Assembly (NCBI GenBank): GCA_036850595.1
Contig: CM072152.1
Coordinates: 587,501-651,500 of the forward strand
Length of the DNA: 64,000 nt
Reading direction: 5' to 3'
Source of the DNA: Rhyacichthys aspro
Taxonomy: Eukaryota > Chordata > Actinopteri > Gobiiformes > Rhyacichthyidae
Part shown: positions 46,564 through 57,385 of the stretch, piece by piece
How the letters are laid out: each line of letters begins with the position of its first letter
Position numbering within the stretch: position 1 is the stretch's first letter
Made by a program: the position numbers and the translations under genes
The notes under the pieces: generated by a model
Seen by the model: the letters and a program-made list of their open reading frames with translations, nothing else
Databases searched by the model: none
Told to the model about the DNA's origin: nothing

Positions 46564-47307
46564 ATGAACCCAGCAGACTCAGTTGAACGTGCCATCTCCA
46601 GCCATGGTAACCTCCTCGGCCAACACATGCTTCAGAGTCTAATGGATACACAAAGAGCTCTTGGACAACAGGTATCGCAGATTGGAAAATTGGTTGAAGA
46701 TCTGACTAACAAATTGACTTCTCTCCCTGAATCCCCTCCCAGTCCACAACCACTTAATCCTATCCCTACCCCTGCTGTTCCTTCTGTTGCGTTTCCGGAG
46801 TCTCCTGTGCCACCACCTGAGCCTTACTATGGAGATGTGGGGAGAAGTAAAGGTTTCCTTCTCCAGTGTTCCCATGTTTTCAGCAGAAAGCCTCAGACCT
46901 TCGCTTCAGACCTAGCCAAGGTATTAGATTTTACTGGTTTGCCTAGAGAAAGAGCTCTTGAATGGGTGGAAGCTGTTTTGGGGAGTTCAGTCACTAATCC
47001 TTTGTCTTTTGATGTGTTTATAGAAGAATTCAAGAAAGTGTTTGCTCACCCCGATATTGCTGCTGATGCTGCTAAGCGGCTGTTAAATCTACACCAGGGT
47101 CAGCGCAGTGTGGCTGAATATGCTATTGACTTTAGAATTTTTGCTGCTGAGTCAGGCTGGAATGAGCAGTCACTCCGGGGGGTTTATTTGTTTGGATTAA
47201 GTGAAACTATGAGGGATGAACTTGCCCTGCGTGATGAAGCTGAATCACTTGATGCCCTAATCGCTTTGTCTATTCGTTTAGACAATCGGTTACGTCAAAG
47301 GAGATGA
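46564..47307 (+). CDS. Gypsy-type retrotransposon gag
   Basis: Seen: one open frame of 247 residues starting MNPADSVERA right after the LTR. It has a coiled-coil-like QVSQIGKLVEDLTNKL segment, a proline-rich linker and then the capsid-type region (YGDVGRSKGFLLQCSHVF, ERALEWVEAVL, NPLSFDVFIEEFKKVF, QRSVAEYAIDFRIFAAESGW, LFGLSETMRDEL). Known: this is the Ty3/Gypsy (sushi/PEG10-like) gag domain that builds the particle. It ends at a stop at 47307; a C-x2-C-x4-H-x4-C zinc knuckle (CLYCGQLGHFLCTC) follows out of frame near 47490. The frame is unusually intact for this region. Confidence 0.85.
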   Translation: MNPADSVERAISSHGNLLGQHMLQSLMDTQRALGQQVSQIGKLVEDLTNKLTSLPESPPSPQPLNPIPTPAVPSVAFPESPVPPPEPYYGDVGRSKGFLLQCSHVFSRKPQTFASDLAKVLDFTGLPRERALEWVEAVLGSSVTNPLSFDVFIEEFKKVFAHPDIAADAAKRLLNLHQGQRSVAEYAIDFRIFAAESGWNEQSLRGVYLFGLSETMRDELALRDEAESLDALIALSIRLDNRLRQRR

Positions 47308-47649
47308 GAAAGGAGGTCAAAGGTCCATAGCACTTCACCACCACGTCCAGCCTCTCCTCCTGTGCCAAGGGCTCCACCCTGCTCTTCCTAGCCTCAGCCT
47401 CTGCTTTCGTCACCACCCACTGAGGAGCCCATGCAGTTAGGTCGGGCCCATTTAACTCTTGCAGAGCGCCTGAGATGGATCAGATCGGGTGAGTGTCTCT
47501 ATTGTGGACAATTGGGCCATTTCCTTTGTACCTGTACAATCTGGCCAAAAGAGCAAGCTCTCACATAGGAGTGGGGATACTGGAGAGCAAACAAACAGAA
47601 TTAGTTAAATTGCCATGACTCCAAATACAAGCCTCGCTCTACTATGTGA

Positions 47650-50063
47650 ATCAAACCTTACCCCTTCTGGCTTTAATTGACTCTGGAGCAGAGCAGAGTT
47701 TTTTGGACACTAATTTGGTTAAAAAAAGCTGGAATTTCTTTGGAACCATTAAGTGCATCTGTTGTGATCAAAGCCCTTAATGGGTAACTTCTTGCTCGTG
47801 TGACTCACCAGACTTCTCCTCTTCACCTGGTCCTTTCAGGAAACCATCATGAAACGATTTGTTTTTATGTTTTTGATTCCCCTCAGTGTCCCCTGGTTTG
47901 GGGTTTCCCCTGGCTCAAGCTACATAATCCTGTCATTGATTGGTCTGCAGGGAAGATCACAAGTTGGAGTACGTTTTGTCACTCATCATGTCTCCAGTCT
48001 GCTATTCCTCCCACAGAGGGGGCGCCTTGGAGACAAAGTTTGAGCCCCAGTTTCTGAAATTGGTACCTGCCATTTACCATGACCTTGGTAAAGTTTTTAA
48101 CAAAGAAAGGGCACTCTCTTTACCACCCCACCAGCCCTATGACTTTGCCATAGATCTGGAGCCTCTCTACCAAGTGGTCGCCTATACAACCTAACAGAGC
48201 CTGAGAGATAAGCTATGGAGGTTTACATCAAGGACTCACTGGCAGCAGGTATTATTCGGCCTTCTTCATCTCCCCTTGGTGCTGTTTTTTTCTTCGTCGA
48301 TAAGATAGATTAAACACTTTGCCCTTTTATAGATTACGGTGGTCTCAACAGTATTACTATCAAGAATAAATACCCTCTGCCTTTAATTTCCTCTGCTTTT
48401 GAGCCTCTCCAGGGAGCAACAATCTTTACCAAGCTGGACCTCCGGAACGCCTACCACTTGGTATGGATTAAAGAAGGAGATGAGTGGAAGACTGCATTCA
48501 ACACTCCCCCAGGTCACTTTGAGTATTCGGTTATGCCATTCGGACTTACCAATGCTCCAGCAGTCTTTCAAGCCTTGGTGAATGACGTCTTGCGGGACTT
48601 CCTAAACCGTTTTCTATTTGTATACCTTGATGACATTATTTTTTCTCGCAGTATGGATGAGCATAGGACCCATGTTCGCCAGGTCTTGCAACGGCTTCTG
48701 GAAAACAAGCTGTTTGTAAAAGCTGAGAAGTGTGAATTCCATGTCCCATCAGTGTCATTTCTGGGTTACGTCATCGAGGGTGGTAAGGTGAGAACTGATC
48801 CCAGTAAGATCTCTGCTGTTGAAGAATGGCCCGTACCCACTACCAGAAAGCCGCTTCAACACTTCTTAGGCTTCGCCAACTTCTCCCACTGCTTCATTAG
48901 GGATTATAGCAAGGTAGCAGCACCTTTAACTAAACTCACCTCACCCTCTGTTCCTTTTTCCTGGACCCCAGAGGCTGCTCACACCTTTGCAGACCTGAAA
49001 CAAAGGTTTGTTTCTGCACCAATCCTAGTCCAACCTGATCCAACCAGGTAGTTTGTGGTAGAGGTGGACACTTCTGAAGGTGGTGTAAGGTGCTGTCCTT
49101 TCTCAGCGCTCCAGTGAAGACCAAAAACTTAATCCCTGCGCCTTTTTCTCTAGTCGTCTTTCCCCAGCGGAGAACTACGAAGTTGGAAATAGAGAACTTC
49201 TGGTAGTAAAATAGGCCGGGGAAGATTGACGGCATTGGCTGGAGGGGGCTGAGCAACCTTTCATTGTCTGGTCGGATCATAAAAACCTGGCCTACAGCCA
49301 AGATGCTAAGAGGCTGAACTCACGGCAGGCTCATTGGGCTCTATTTTTTACTTGTTTTAAGTTCACCTTAACCTACCGTCCTGGATCTAAGAATCAAAGC
49401 CCTTTCTCGGCAGTTTGTCTATGAAGAGACTCCAACTTCACCTGACACTATCCTTCCAGCTTCCAATGTTGTGGGTACCTTAGTGCTGTCAGATCCCAAG
49501 TTTTGCAGTGGAGACACAATTCTCGTTTGGCCTGTCACCCAGGGACCCATCGCACTTTGTCGCTGCTCCATCTGCGATTTTGGTGGCCTTCCATGGACTC
49601 AGATGTTAGGGAATATACGGCTGCTTGTTCTGTATGTGCATGCAACAAGGCCTCTCATTTGCAACCAGTAGGACAGCTTCGTCCACTTCCTGTGCCTAGC
49701 TGTCCTTGGTCCCATATTGCTGTTGATTTTGTTACCGGTTTACTCCTATCGCATGGTAACACTGTCATTTTAACAATTGTTGACCGTTTCTCTAAATCTG
49801 CTCATTTTGTAGCTCTCTCCAAGCTCCCTACAGCTCGAGATATGGCAGATCTCTTGGTCCAGCACGTGTTCCGCATCCATGGCATCCCTGCCGACATAGT
49901 TTCCGACCGTGGACCTCAGTTCATATCACACGTATGGAGATCTTTTTGTAAGGCATTTGGAGCTAACGTGAGCCTTTCCTCTGGATATCACCCGCAGACT
50001 AATGGGCAAACTGAGCTCACCAACCAATCCATCTGCGTGGAGTACCCACCTGGTCTGGGTTGA
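47650..50063 (+). pseudogene. Gypsy-type pol: protease, reverse transcriptase, RNase H, integrase (broken)
   Basis: Seen in order: protease LIDSGAEQSFLDTNLV (about 47670); a linker; reverse transcriptase with KLDLRNAYH, FNTPPGHFEYSVMPFGLTNA and the active site YLDDIIF (48620-48645); RNase H traces (FVVEVDTSEGG, ENYEVGNRELL); integrase with WSHIAVDFVTGL, VDRFSKSAHFVAL, SDRGPQFIS and GYHPQTNGQTELTNQ (D, D, E all visible). The frames 47800-48057, 48458-49051 and 49503-50063 are separated by stops and shifts, so pol is inactive. The protein ends in the ATGFSPFECS region near 50130, where a Harbinger fragment begins. Confidence 0.85.
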
Positions 50064-50134
50064 ATACTCACACAACTCTCTCACTTCCTCAGCCACTGGC
50101 TTCTCTCCTTTTGAGTGTTCTCTCTCGCTCTGAG

Positions 50135-50670
50135 GTCAGCTGTTTTATATCAACTTTCTCTACCAGTACGAAGAAAGGTTGGCTGTCATTGTCGCTGTCG
50201 CCAGTTTTGGATCAGACCTGGATGCACTGCTAGCTGGTGGGAAACCTTTGAGAGGGAAGTCGTCCTGCCGGAGGAATGGCGTGACAATTTTCGAATGTCA
50301 CGGTCATTGCTACTGTCACTCTCGGAGTTACTTTGTCCTCACACCTTGCCTGCACCTTGTACTGTTAAGCTGATGAGGGCAGACTGTAAAAGGGCAAATG
50401 CATTTGGTTTGTCTTGACAGGTTGTTTCAAAAATTGTCAGGCAAGTGTGTAAAGCCATAAATGTTCACTTGGGCCCTAAATATATAGAACTGCCAACAAC
50501 AGAGACTGCTGTTCATTCACTTCTGGAGGGCTTTGAACAGGTGCATGGCCTCCCGCAGTGCCTAGGTGCTGTGGATGTTACACATGTGGAGATAAAGCAA
50601 CCATCAGCCAATTCCACTGATTATCTCAACAGAAAAGGGAGGTTTTCCTCGCAGGACAGTTGGGTGCGAG
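50135..50670 (+). pseudogene. PIF/Harbinger transposase fragment inside the Gypsy element
   Basis: Seen: FWIRPGCTASWWETFEREVV, LPEEWRDNFRMSRSLLLSLS, and later LPQCLGAVDVTHVEIKQPS then YLNRKGRFS. Known: HARBI1-like nucleases have R-W-x-NFRMS near the start and the first catalytic Asp in GxxDGTHxxI(K/R); here the motif is GAVDVTHVEI, with the Asp kept. The rest of the catalytic domain is lost at 50670, where a LINE tail is joined. Confidence 0.75.
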
Positions 50671-50985
50671 CTGTCAGTCCTGGAGGACATCTATAAACAC
50701 AGACTTCTTTCTCTGGCATCACTAAGCATAAATGACCCGACTAATCATCCTGCTCGCAATATTTTTGAACTTCTCCCCTCGGGTAAACGTTATCGTTCTG
50801 TGAAATGCACTACCTCTCGCCTGGTAAAAAGTTTTTTCCCACAAGCTGTGATGACTTTGAATAATGCACTTTGAACTGACATGCACCTTTCTTTGTATTT
50901 AATCTTTTATTGCTGTATTTATTGGTATTTATTCATACCTGTGTCTTATGTTTTTAGTATTTGCTTGTTAAATGTGTCTATGTTT
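50671..50985 (+). pseudogene. LINE ORF2 C-terminal fragment
   Basis: Seen: VLEDIYKHRLLSLAS, NHPARNIFELLPSGKRYRSV, SRLVKSFFPQAVMTLNNAL then a stop and an AT-rich tail. Known: the LLPSG-RYR...FFPQA ending is typical for the C-terminus of the L2/CR1-type LINE protein. 5'-truncated copy joined to Harbinger sequence. Confidence 0.7.
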
Positions 50986-51009
50986 TAAACCCTGTTTTTA
51001 TGTTTTGTC

Positions 51010-51290
51010 TACTAACTTTGACAGTGTACTTTAGCTCATGCAACTGTTTTCCAATGTGGTCAACAGGTGTGTGGGAATGGGATAGATCTTGTGTGTTGAT
51101 GGTGCTGATTGCATTCTGTTGTGTTCTTCTGTCAGAAGATGAGTTGTTTGAGAATGAATGACGTGTAGAATTTTGGTGAATTGAATGAAGTGGTGGTGGT
51201 GTGTGTGAATAAATGTTTCCTCTTGCTTCATATGGCATGTAATGTGGTGGTTGTGCAGGTGCTTGCATGACTTGTCTCAGCAGCATTTGT
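51010..51290 (-). pseudogene. Possible second Harbinger protein, C-terminal piece
   Basis: Seen: minus-strand open frame with a Pro/His/Ser-rich composition (APAQPPHYMPYEARG, SHTPPPLHSIHQN). Known: PIF/Harbinger elements carry a second, Myb-like gene next to the transposase with a low-complexity tail. The placement beside the transposase fragment suggests this, but there is no Myb motif, so it is only a guess. Confidence 0.3.
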
Positions 51291-51322
51291 TTTTTAAAAT
51301 ACCCGGCTACGTGTGGACTAGG

Positions 51323-51427
51323 CCTGAGCTTCGATTGCCAGCCACATCCAGTCTCTAACCTTTGTGTAAATAAATTTGCCTCCGTTAACTGATTGTCTCT
51401 GTCTGCTTTCTGGGTCCTCCTACCTCT
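51323..51427 (+). repeat. Truncated 3' LTR of the Gypsy element
   Basis: Seen: about 100 bases that match the end of the 5' LTR with few differences. They are followed by about 60 bases (51428-51482: GAACTTTTATA, CAATGTAAGTCATCAAT, ATAAAACAAG) that resemble the sequence just before the 5' LTR (45959-46011). The element therefore has a long, diverged flanking repeat instead of a 4-6 base duplication. Confidence 0.65.
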
Positions 51428-51576
51428 GTGAACTTTTATACACCAATGTAAGTCATCAATGATTAAAACATAAATAAAACAAGCTTCACATCAAGAGCAA
51501 AAGAGGTCAAAAGTTAAACTTTGTTTAAGTCATTAGGGACTGTCCCTAGTCTCTTACCTGAATCTGTCTTTTTTCT

Positions 51577-51609
<33 letters not shown>

Positions 51610-51699
51610 CGAGAGAGAGACAGCGAGAGAAAGAGAGAGAGACAGCGAGAGAGACAGCGAGAGAGACAGCGAGAGAGACAGCGAGAGAGAGACAGAGAG

Positions 51700-51730
<31 letters not shown>

Positions 51731-51851
51731 CAGCGAGAGAGACAGCGAGAGAGACAGACACAGAGAGACAGACACAGAGAGACAGAGAGAGAGACAGACA
51801 CAGAGAGAGAGACAGACAGAGACAGACAGACAGAGAGAGACACACAGACAG

Positions 51852-51884
<33 letters not shown>

Positions 51885-52060
51885 GAGACAGACAGAGAGA
51901 GAGAGAGAGACAGAGAGAGAGACAGAGAGAGAGACAGACAGAGAGACAGAGACAGACAGAGACAGACAGAGAGACAGAGACAGACAGAGAGAGATGGCGA
52001 GAGAGAGACGGAGAGAGACGGAGAGAGAGAGATGGAGAGAGCGAGAGACGGAGAGAGACA
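51577..52060. repeat. GA/GACA microsatellite, 484 bp
   Basis: Seen: an almost pure purine run made of GAGA, GACAGA and GCGA units, with a late GATG/GACG variant part. Open frames on both strands (51521-52126 plus, 51546-52061 minus) only translate the repeat into Arg/Glu or Ser/Leu runs. Purine asymmetry of this length can form triplex DNA. Confidence 0.95.
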
Positions 52061-53187
52061 AATGCTAGGAGTTATCTTTCACACATCTTATACCATGCCC
52101 ATCACATACCAGTGTGTTATAAATAGCCATATGTGTGTGTGTATTATATCTTGTTTGTTGTGATTATTATTGTTGTAAGGCCTGGTTCAGGTTAAACCCT
52201 TGGTAAAAAAAAAAAAACATGAATAAATACAGCAAAAGAAAAACATTTATTAACTTTACTTCATTGTCTAGTTTGATAGTCGGACAGACACAACTGAGAA
52301 AAAACTAAAATAAATCTAGGAATAAATAAAAACTGCCTATGTGCAGCAGCCACACTTAATGTTTTCACACATACTGGTGGTATACAGTGATATGTCGTTT
52401 CGTTTTTCAGCTCGTATACATGTATGTTTTCACTCTGGTCCAAACGCCACATTACTGGCAAAGCTTCATGTCTCCATGACGACTGGCCGGAAAAAGACGC
52501 CCATAGCATTATGTTTAACTATTACATGACTCCCGATTCTTAAAATTAGTATCTAAAGTAATGCTAAACTTTAAAAACAGAGACACACATACGCAATACA
52601 CAGGTAGGTTGGTTATTTTGTTATTTGTAGCGGCTCTTTTTGTTTCGGATCGCTGCAGTTCAACTGTAGCGGTGCTAACAGCGCTAACGGTGCTACTGCA
52701 GCTAACGGTGCTAACTGAGCTATCTGGTGCCTGGACTCTAGTAACGTTACTTGCAGATTTGGTATCAGAAACGGAACAACTCTAAAAGGAAACAAGCGTG
52801 AGACAGCTTTGGAACAACATACTTGGTTCTCAACAACTAAACAGATTCTCTGTGTGTGTGTATCGCGCTGGACGACGGGCTGTGGTCCTGCAGAGCGGTG
52901 CACGTAACGTGATGGAGGAGAAGGAGCGTAGTGAGAAGAGGATGATACCATTAGGCGGGGGTGTTTTTATTTTCATTCTTAAAATATAAATTTAAACCAC
53001 AAACTATGGATTATGTTTTGGACATTATCTAAGCCTGTCAAAGACAAACTAAAATTTTAGAATAACAAGTTCTTACTCCAGGTTTTAGGGGTGCTGAGTT
53101 TCAATGAGTTTCTCTATGCTGGCAGTTGCTGTTGATGGTAACCGCAAACTGTACTGCTTTAAGAGCCAACCAATTTTGTTGACTATG
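52061..53187. other. Unassigned sequence between satellite and hAT element
   Basis: Contains a GC-richer block at 52620-52930 with repeated GCTAACGGTGCTA words, as around transposon first exons. Possible small frames at 52561-52785 and 52613-52951 match nothing. A ritual TTTAGGGGTGCTGAG phrase is at 53083. Confidence 0.35.
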
Positions 53188-53377
53188 TCGGGTTGCCACC
53201 TGTATGTCCTGTATTTCCGAGGTTGCCTTTACACACCACTCAATTGTCAATCACCCACCCACACTGTCTTTATTAACGCTGCCAATGATGATTTGATTGA
53301 CCAATGAGGGTCAAAGGGGGGCGGGGTGAGGCGCGCGGGTCTGTTGACACCTATGGTTGACACAGAGGTTCGGGAAG

Positions 53378-53686
53378 ATGGCAGAGGTAGCGTCAGACAG
53401 CCCTCCCCGCTCGGCTCAGAAAGTTTCGGAGCAGAAGCAAAAGCGCCTGGAGAAGTACAAACGCGAATGGGAGGAATCCTGTGCTTGGCTGCTGTGTGTG
53501 AGCGGCAATTCCTACCAAGCGAACTGCACTTTTTGTCGCCGTGTGTTTTCTGTGGGTCATGGTGGTTTGTCAGACATGAAACAGCATGCATTGGGAGAAC
53601 AACATTCCCGCTACATCAAGTCTCAGGCAAATCAGAGGGTCGTCTCTCAGTTCTTCATACCACAAGCATCTCCCGAGGCAGAGAGT
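53378..53686 (+). CDS. hAT transposase exon 1, BED-type zinc finger
   Basis: Seen: ATG at 53378 after a short leader; MAEVASDSPPRSAQKVSEQK, a basic helix (RLEKYKREWEES), then CTFCRRVFSVGHGGLSDMKQ, HALGEQH and QFFIPQAS, ending GAG AGT before GTAATG. The C-x2-C...H-x5-H ligands of a BED-like finger are all present, giving DNA binding near the transposon ends. The next exon opens in phase at 54327. This exon itself has no defect. The upstream in-frame Met at 53357 is also possible. Confidence 0.72.
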
Positions 53687-54326
53687 GTAATGACAGTATT
53701 TTCACTTAAATATTTGATTGTTTTACTGTTGTAAAAGGCTAATATATTGAAATAATTGTGAATCACATTTCGCTATAGGATTAGGCGCGTAGTTCGCCCG
53801 CGGTTAAAGGTTAGCAGTCACACAGTTAATTTATAAGGAAATTAAGCATTAATTCATATAAGAAATTATACAGCTAAAATTTGTGCTAACTGTTAAAAAA
53901 TACATTATATTAAGAAATTAAATGTAGTTGCAATAAATCAAATACAGTGTCACAAATAGCCTATTGCCTAAATATTGGCGTGGCTTTATCAGAGAGACAT
54001 TTACATTTTAATTCATCAAGAAAATATAGTGATAGAGCCTAAATGACACTGCATTAAAAAGTGCATTACTTTCAAATAAATAATGTAATTCAAGTAATGG
54101 TCATGTAATAACCCTAATATAGTGCCAAAAAGTGCTTAACCATTCTAAAGACCTGCTTTGTTCATAACTAATTTTAATTTATTAGAACATTAGAATTTAT
54201 GTAGATTACTTATGTATGCATGTTTACCGCATATAATGGTAAATACAGTTGTTTAGATGAAACCTGGGTTTATACCATATAGTAATAAGGTTCACAGCAA
54301 TTTCTAACAGCATTTCTCTTCTTCAG

Positions 54327-54860
54327 GTTACTGCAGCTGAGTTAACCCAAGTGTACCACACAGTCAAGCACAACCTCAGCTTTAGCAGTGCTGACTGTGG
54401 ACACAAGCTGAACCAAAGGATTCTGCATGACTCTAAAGTTGTAAAGAAAATTACTCTTGGCAAAACAAAAGCAGAAACCCTGGCTAAGGACGTCCTTGCT
54501 CCAAAAGCAGTGGCCGAAGTTGTGGAACTTCTTAACATCTGGAAAACCCTCCCATTTTTTTATACAGACAGATGCCTCAAATAAGGGGAACCGGAAGATG
54601 TTCCCGCTTGCTGTACAATAATTAAGACCAGAAACTGGGATTTGCAACAAAATACTTGACTTTAAAGAGAACACAGATGAATCAGCTGCTGGAATTTTAG
54701 ATTTTGTTGAACAGTCCCTTACCAAATTTGGCCTTTCATTAGATCAAGTTACTGCATATAGTGCAGACAATACTAATGTTAATTTTGGAATCCACAACTC
54801 TGTCTATGCCAAACTACACACTAATAAATATTTCGAGACACATACTGAAATGACTTAATT
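54327..54860 (+). pseudogene. hAT transposase, middle part
   Basis: Seen: after CTTCAG, VTAAELTQVYHTVKHNLSFS, CGHKLNQRILHD, KKITLGKTKAETLAKDVLAP and VAEVVELLN. Then, shifted, FLQTDASNKG-type words, LDFKENTDESAAGILDFVEQ, SLTKFGLSLDQVTAYSADNT and NFGIHNSVYAKL. QTDAS and AYSADNT carry the acidic residues expected for the RNase-H-like fold. Frameshifts near 54545 and 54620 make it inactive; the part after 54840 is missing or lost in AT-rich sequence. Confidence 0.65.
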
Positions 54861-55838
54861 TATTGTATAGCTGCAAGTGAAAAATGTCAATTGTTTGTGA
54901 TAGGTTAATATTTTGTATTGTGATTATTGTTTTCTAACCTGTTTAAAGTCAAACATTTCACTTTTCAATTGGACTAAGATACTGTGTAGTTTTAAATGTT
55001 TTTTTTCTATCAAAACAACTGAAACACAACCACCTCCTGCACTAACAGAAAAAAAAACCCCTCCAGTCTAATTTTTTGACTGGGCAGCTTCTTATTGTGA
55101 CCTGCCCCTGACTCCTCCCACTGAACCTGTCTGGGCAAGTCCAATGGAAGCTCTGCTTCTTCAACGTTTTGCAAATTTTGTCATGGTGGGTATACTGTTA
55201 TTTATATCATGCACACATTTCTAGCTGTAAGCTGTTGGTCTGTCTGAAAGAGGGTTGTGACAGTGTGCAACAGAAAACTGTATTAAGTTAGCTAAGTAAA
55301 AAAAAAAGCTAAGTTAACAGATTTTATTTTTTAATTTTTTTACTTGAAGGAACTGGTCTTTTTTCTGTCTGCTTTTTTGTTCTTTGCTCACACGGTTAAG
55401 CACATTGATTTGAATTTCCATGTGCAAGTGCATTTTTTGATTCTCCGTTTGGGCTGCTGCTAGCTTAAACATGTTTTGTGAAAGACTTCTTAAGAAATAT
55501 TAGCAAAAGTGAGTAACATGACATAAAATAGCATATTGGTTTTTATTTCAACAATTGTTCAGTTAATCATAATTTAGTGAATTTGTGAATTAGTACAAAG
55601 GTCGTGAAAATGGACTGGGTTTACAAAGTGTACAACTTGAGCTACATAATTGCAAAATATTATGTGAAGTCATTCTAAGAATCTTTTTTGCAACAACAAA
55701 AAAAATAAGCTAACTTTTCTGCTTCAACTTTTTTGGGCAGTTTCAAGTAGGAGTGAAATTATCCTCAAGCAGTATAAATTTTTCATTTGATATGAGTTGA
55801 TTTTCTGAACTCAAACGAGTTTTATTTGCTTTAGATCT

Positions 55839-55985
55839 ACTCAATAATTAACCACACAGACATACATTTTTAAGTTAATTTTACAATAATTTACATTGAA
55901 TCAATTGCTTCATTTCTAATGGCTCCAATGCAAATTATTGTACAATTAACTTAAAAATATATGCCTGTGTGGTTAATTATTGAGT
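55839..55985. repeat. Long imperfect palindrome, 54-bp arms
   Basis: Seen: arms 55839-55892 and 55932-55985 are reverse complements at 51 of 54 positions (both begin ACTCAATAATTAACCACACA on their own strand), with a 39-base loop. Probably a miniature inverted-repeat element; no target duplication was fixed. Confidence 0.85.
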
Positions 55986-56116
55986 TGGTCTTGAGTAAAT
56001 AAACAACATGGCTGTAGTGAAATTCAAAATATTGAAAAATTCAACTGGCTGAGGTCAATTTCAAGCCTACTGAAACAACGCAAAAAAGTCTACGCATAAA
56101 GTTACCTTAATTTTTT

Positions 56117-56560
56117 GTGGTACGGTGATAGAGAATGTCAAAGGAAATGGTAAACTAATATGGCAAAACTTAAATAAACTCATTGGTCACCATTCAAAAA
56201 ACAACACCAATAGGGACATGGAGCTCCATATAAATAACTCTATTATTAGGGACCCTTTTATCATAGCAACAAATCTGAACAACTTCTTTATAAACTCTGT
56301 TCTCGCAGCATTTTATACCATCTGCCTGTACTGAAAATACCATTGATCCGGATCAACAAGTCTTTAGAATCACAGAAATATCAAACCATGAAGTAGCCAA
56401 AATCATCAATGAAAAATGAAAAAATCAAATGAAAAACTCTATAGCACTTGATGCTTTTGGATTTAACACATGTGTACTGAAAGAGTTCAAAGATTCTCTA
56501 GTATGTCCAATCACTTATCTACTAAATATGTCTAGTAGTAATAGCTCTTTTATCACAGCA
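56117..56560 (+). pseudogene. LINE fragment inside the hAT element
   Basis: Seen: ENVKGNGKLIWQNLNKLIGH, INNSIIRDPFIIATNLNNFF, INSV and, shifted, KMKNSIALDAFGFNTCVLKE then FKDSLVCPITYLLNMS. Known: this is the linker between endonuclease and RT and the start of RT in non-LTR elements (the GKLIW..LN.L and D.F.N.Y.LK pattern). It ends abruptly at about 56560, where hAT coding sequence resumes. Confidence 0.65.
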
Positions 56561-56579
56561 AATACCATTATGAAAGGAC

Positions 56580-56760
56580 TTCAAGAAGGTGGATGAATGG
56601 AAGTCTAAGGATGTGGCTGCAAGATGGGTAGCTGTTTTTCAAGGAGCTGACTTGCCAAATATGCTGTACATTATCAGACACATCTTAAGCATCCCAGCAT
56701 CTACTGGCTATGTAGAAAGGATCTTTTCCAAAATGACTAACAAGTGGAGTGATAGCTGAA
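56580..56760 (+). pseudogene. hAT transposase, C-terminal dimerisation part
   Basis: Seen: VDEWKSKDVAARWVAVFQG, ADLPNMLYIIRHILSIPAST, GYVERIFSKMTNKWSDS. Known: the hAT C-terminal domain has (L/I)xxIxxxxLSIPxSxxxxERxFSxMxxxxxxxR, which is matched here. The missing central part explains the short overall size. Confidence 0.72.
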
Positions 56761-57385
56761 AGATAAGCAACTTCTCACAGCTGCAAGGAGAGACAAAAAT
56801 ACACTTACAAAAGAAAGTAGGCACTCTATTACTACTATTATTGGTTGGTCTTTTTTTTATTGCTGTTCATGATGTTCATGAAAGATTGTTGCAGAAGTAA
56901 AAACTGTTATTAAATTATCAAGTCATTAAAATTTTACATTTTTCCTGTGTATATGTATTGATTAAGTTAGATATAGCTATATGTTGACACTGTTATAGTA
57001 ATTTATTAAAAGCTTTAGGTTTTCTACTGGTTATCTTGGCATGCCCCAAGACCCCCCACCCCCACCGTTGTGGCAGGCAGGTGTCCCTTATTTTTCTGTA
57101 GTGAAAGTGGCAACCCTATGACTATGGCCATGGGACAACAAAGCATGTAAAGATAAACATTTGTTAATTGTTTTCTACATTTTATTTTATTTAAAATGTG
57201 ATATAACCTGCCTGCAATGTATTTGATTTTCACACATATCTGCAGACTGTCCTGAATTGCAAGACTATCAGTCATGCATGCTAAAGCTCATTCATGGATG
57301 TACGAGGTAAACATGTTAAATTTATGTTTTGTCTGTCAACATACTGTCCATGTTTTCATATGTTAACTTCCAAACTGTGTTGCAG

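Larger units (their letters stand above)
53188..57118 (+). mobile_element. hAT transposon, 3.9 kb, with exact 8-bp target duplication
   Basis: Seen: left end TCGGGTTGCCACC, right end inwards TAGGGTTGCCAC; TGACTATG at 53180-53187 and again at 57119-57126. Inside are a BED-type zinc-finger exon, a transposase middle part and, at the far end, the hAT dimerisation region, all on the plus strand. A LINE fragment (56117-56560) and a long palindrome (55839-55985) lie between. Known: 8-bp duplications, short terminal repeats and BED plus C-terminal dimerisation domains define hAT elements. Confidence 0.88.

Noticed and set aside
51577..52060. CRISPR-like array
   Set aside because: No spacers; it is a simple-sequence repeat in a vertebrate genome.
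51521..52126. 201-residue plus-strand and 171-residue minus-strand open frames
   Set aside because: They are translations of the GA/GACA satellite; a repeat without T in long stretches has few stop codons. No domain, no splice context.
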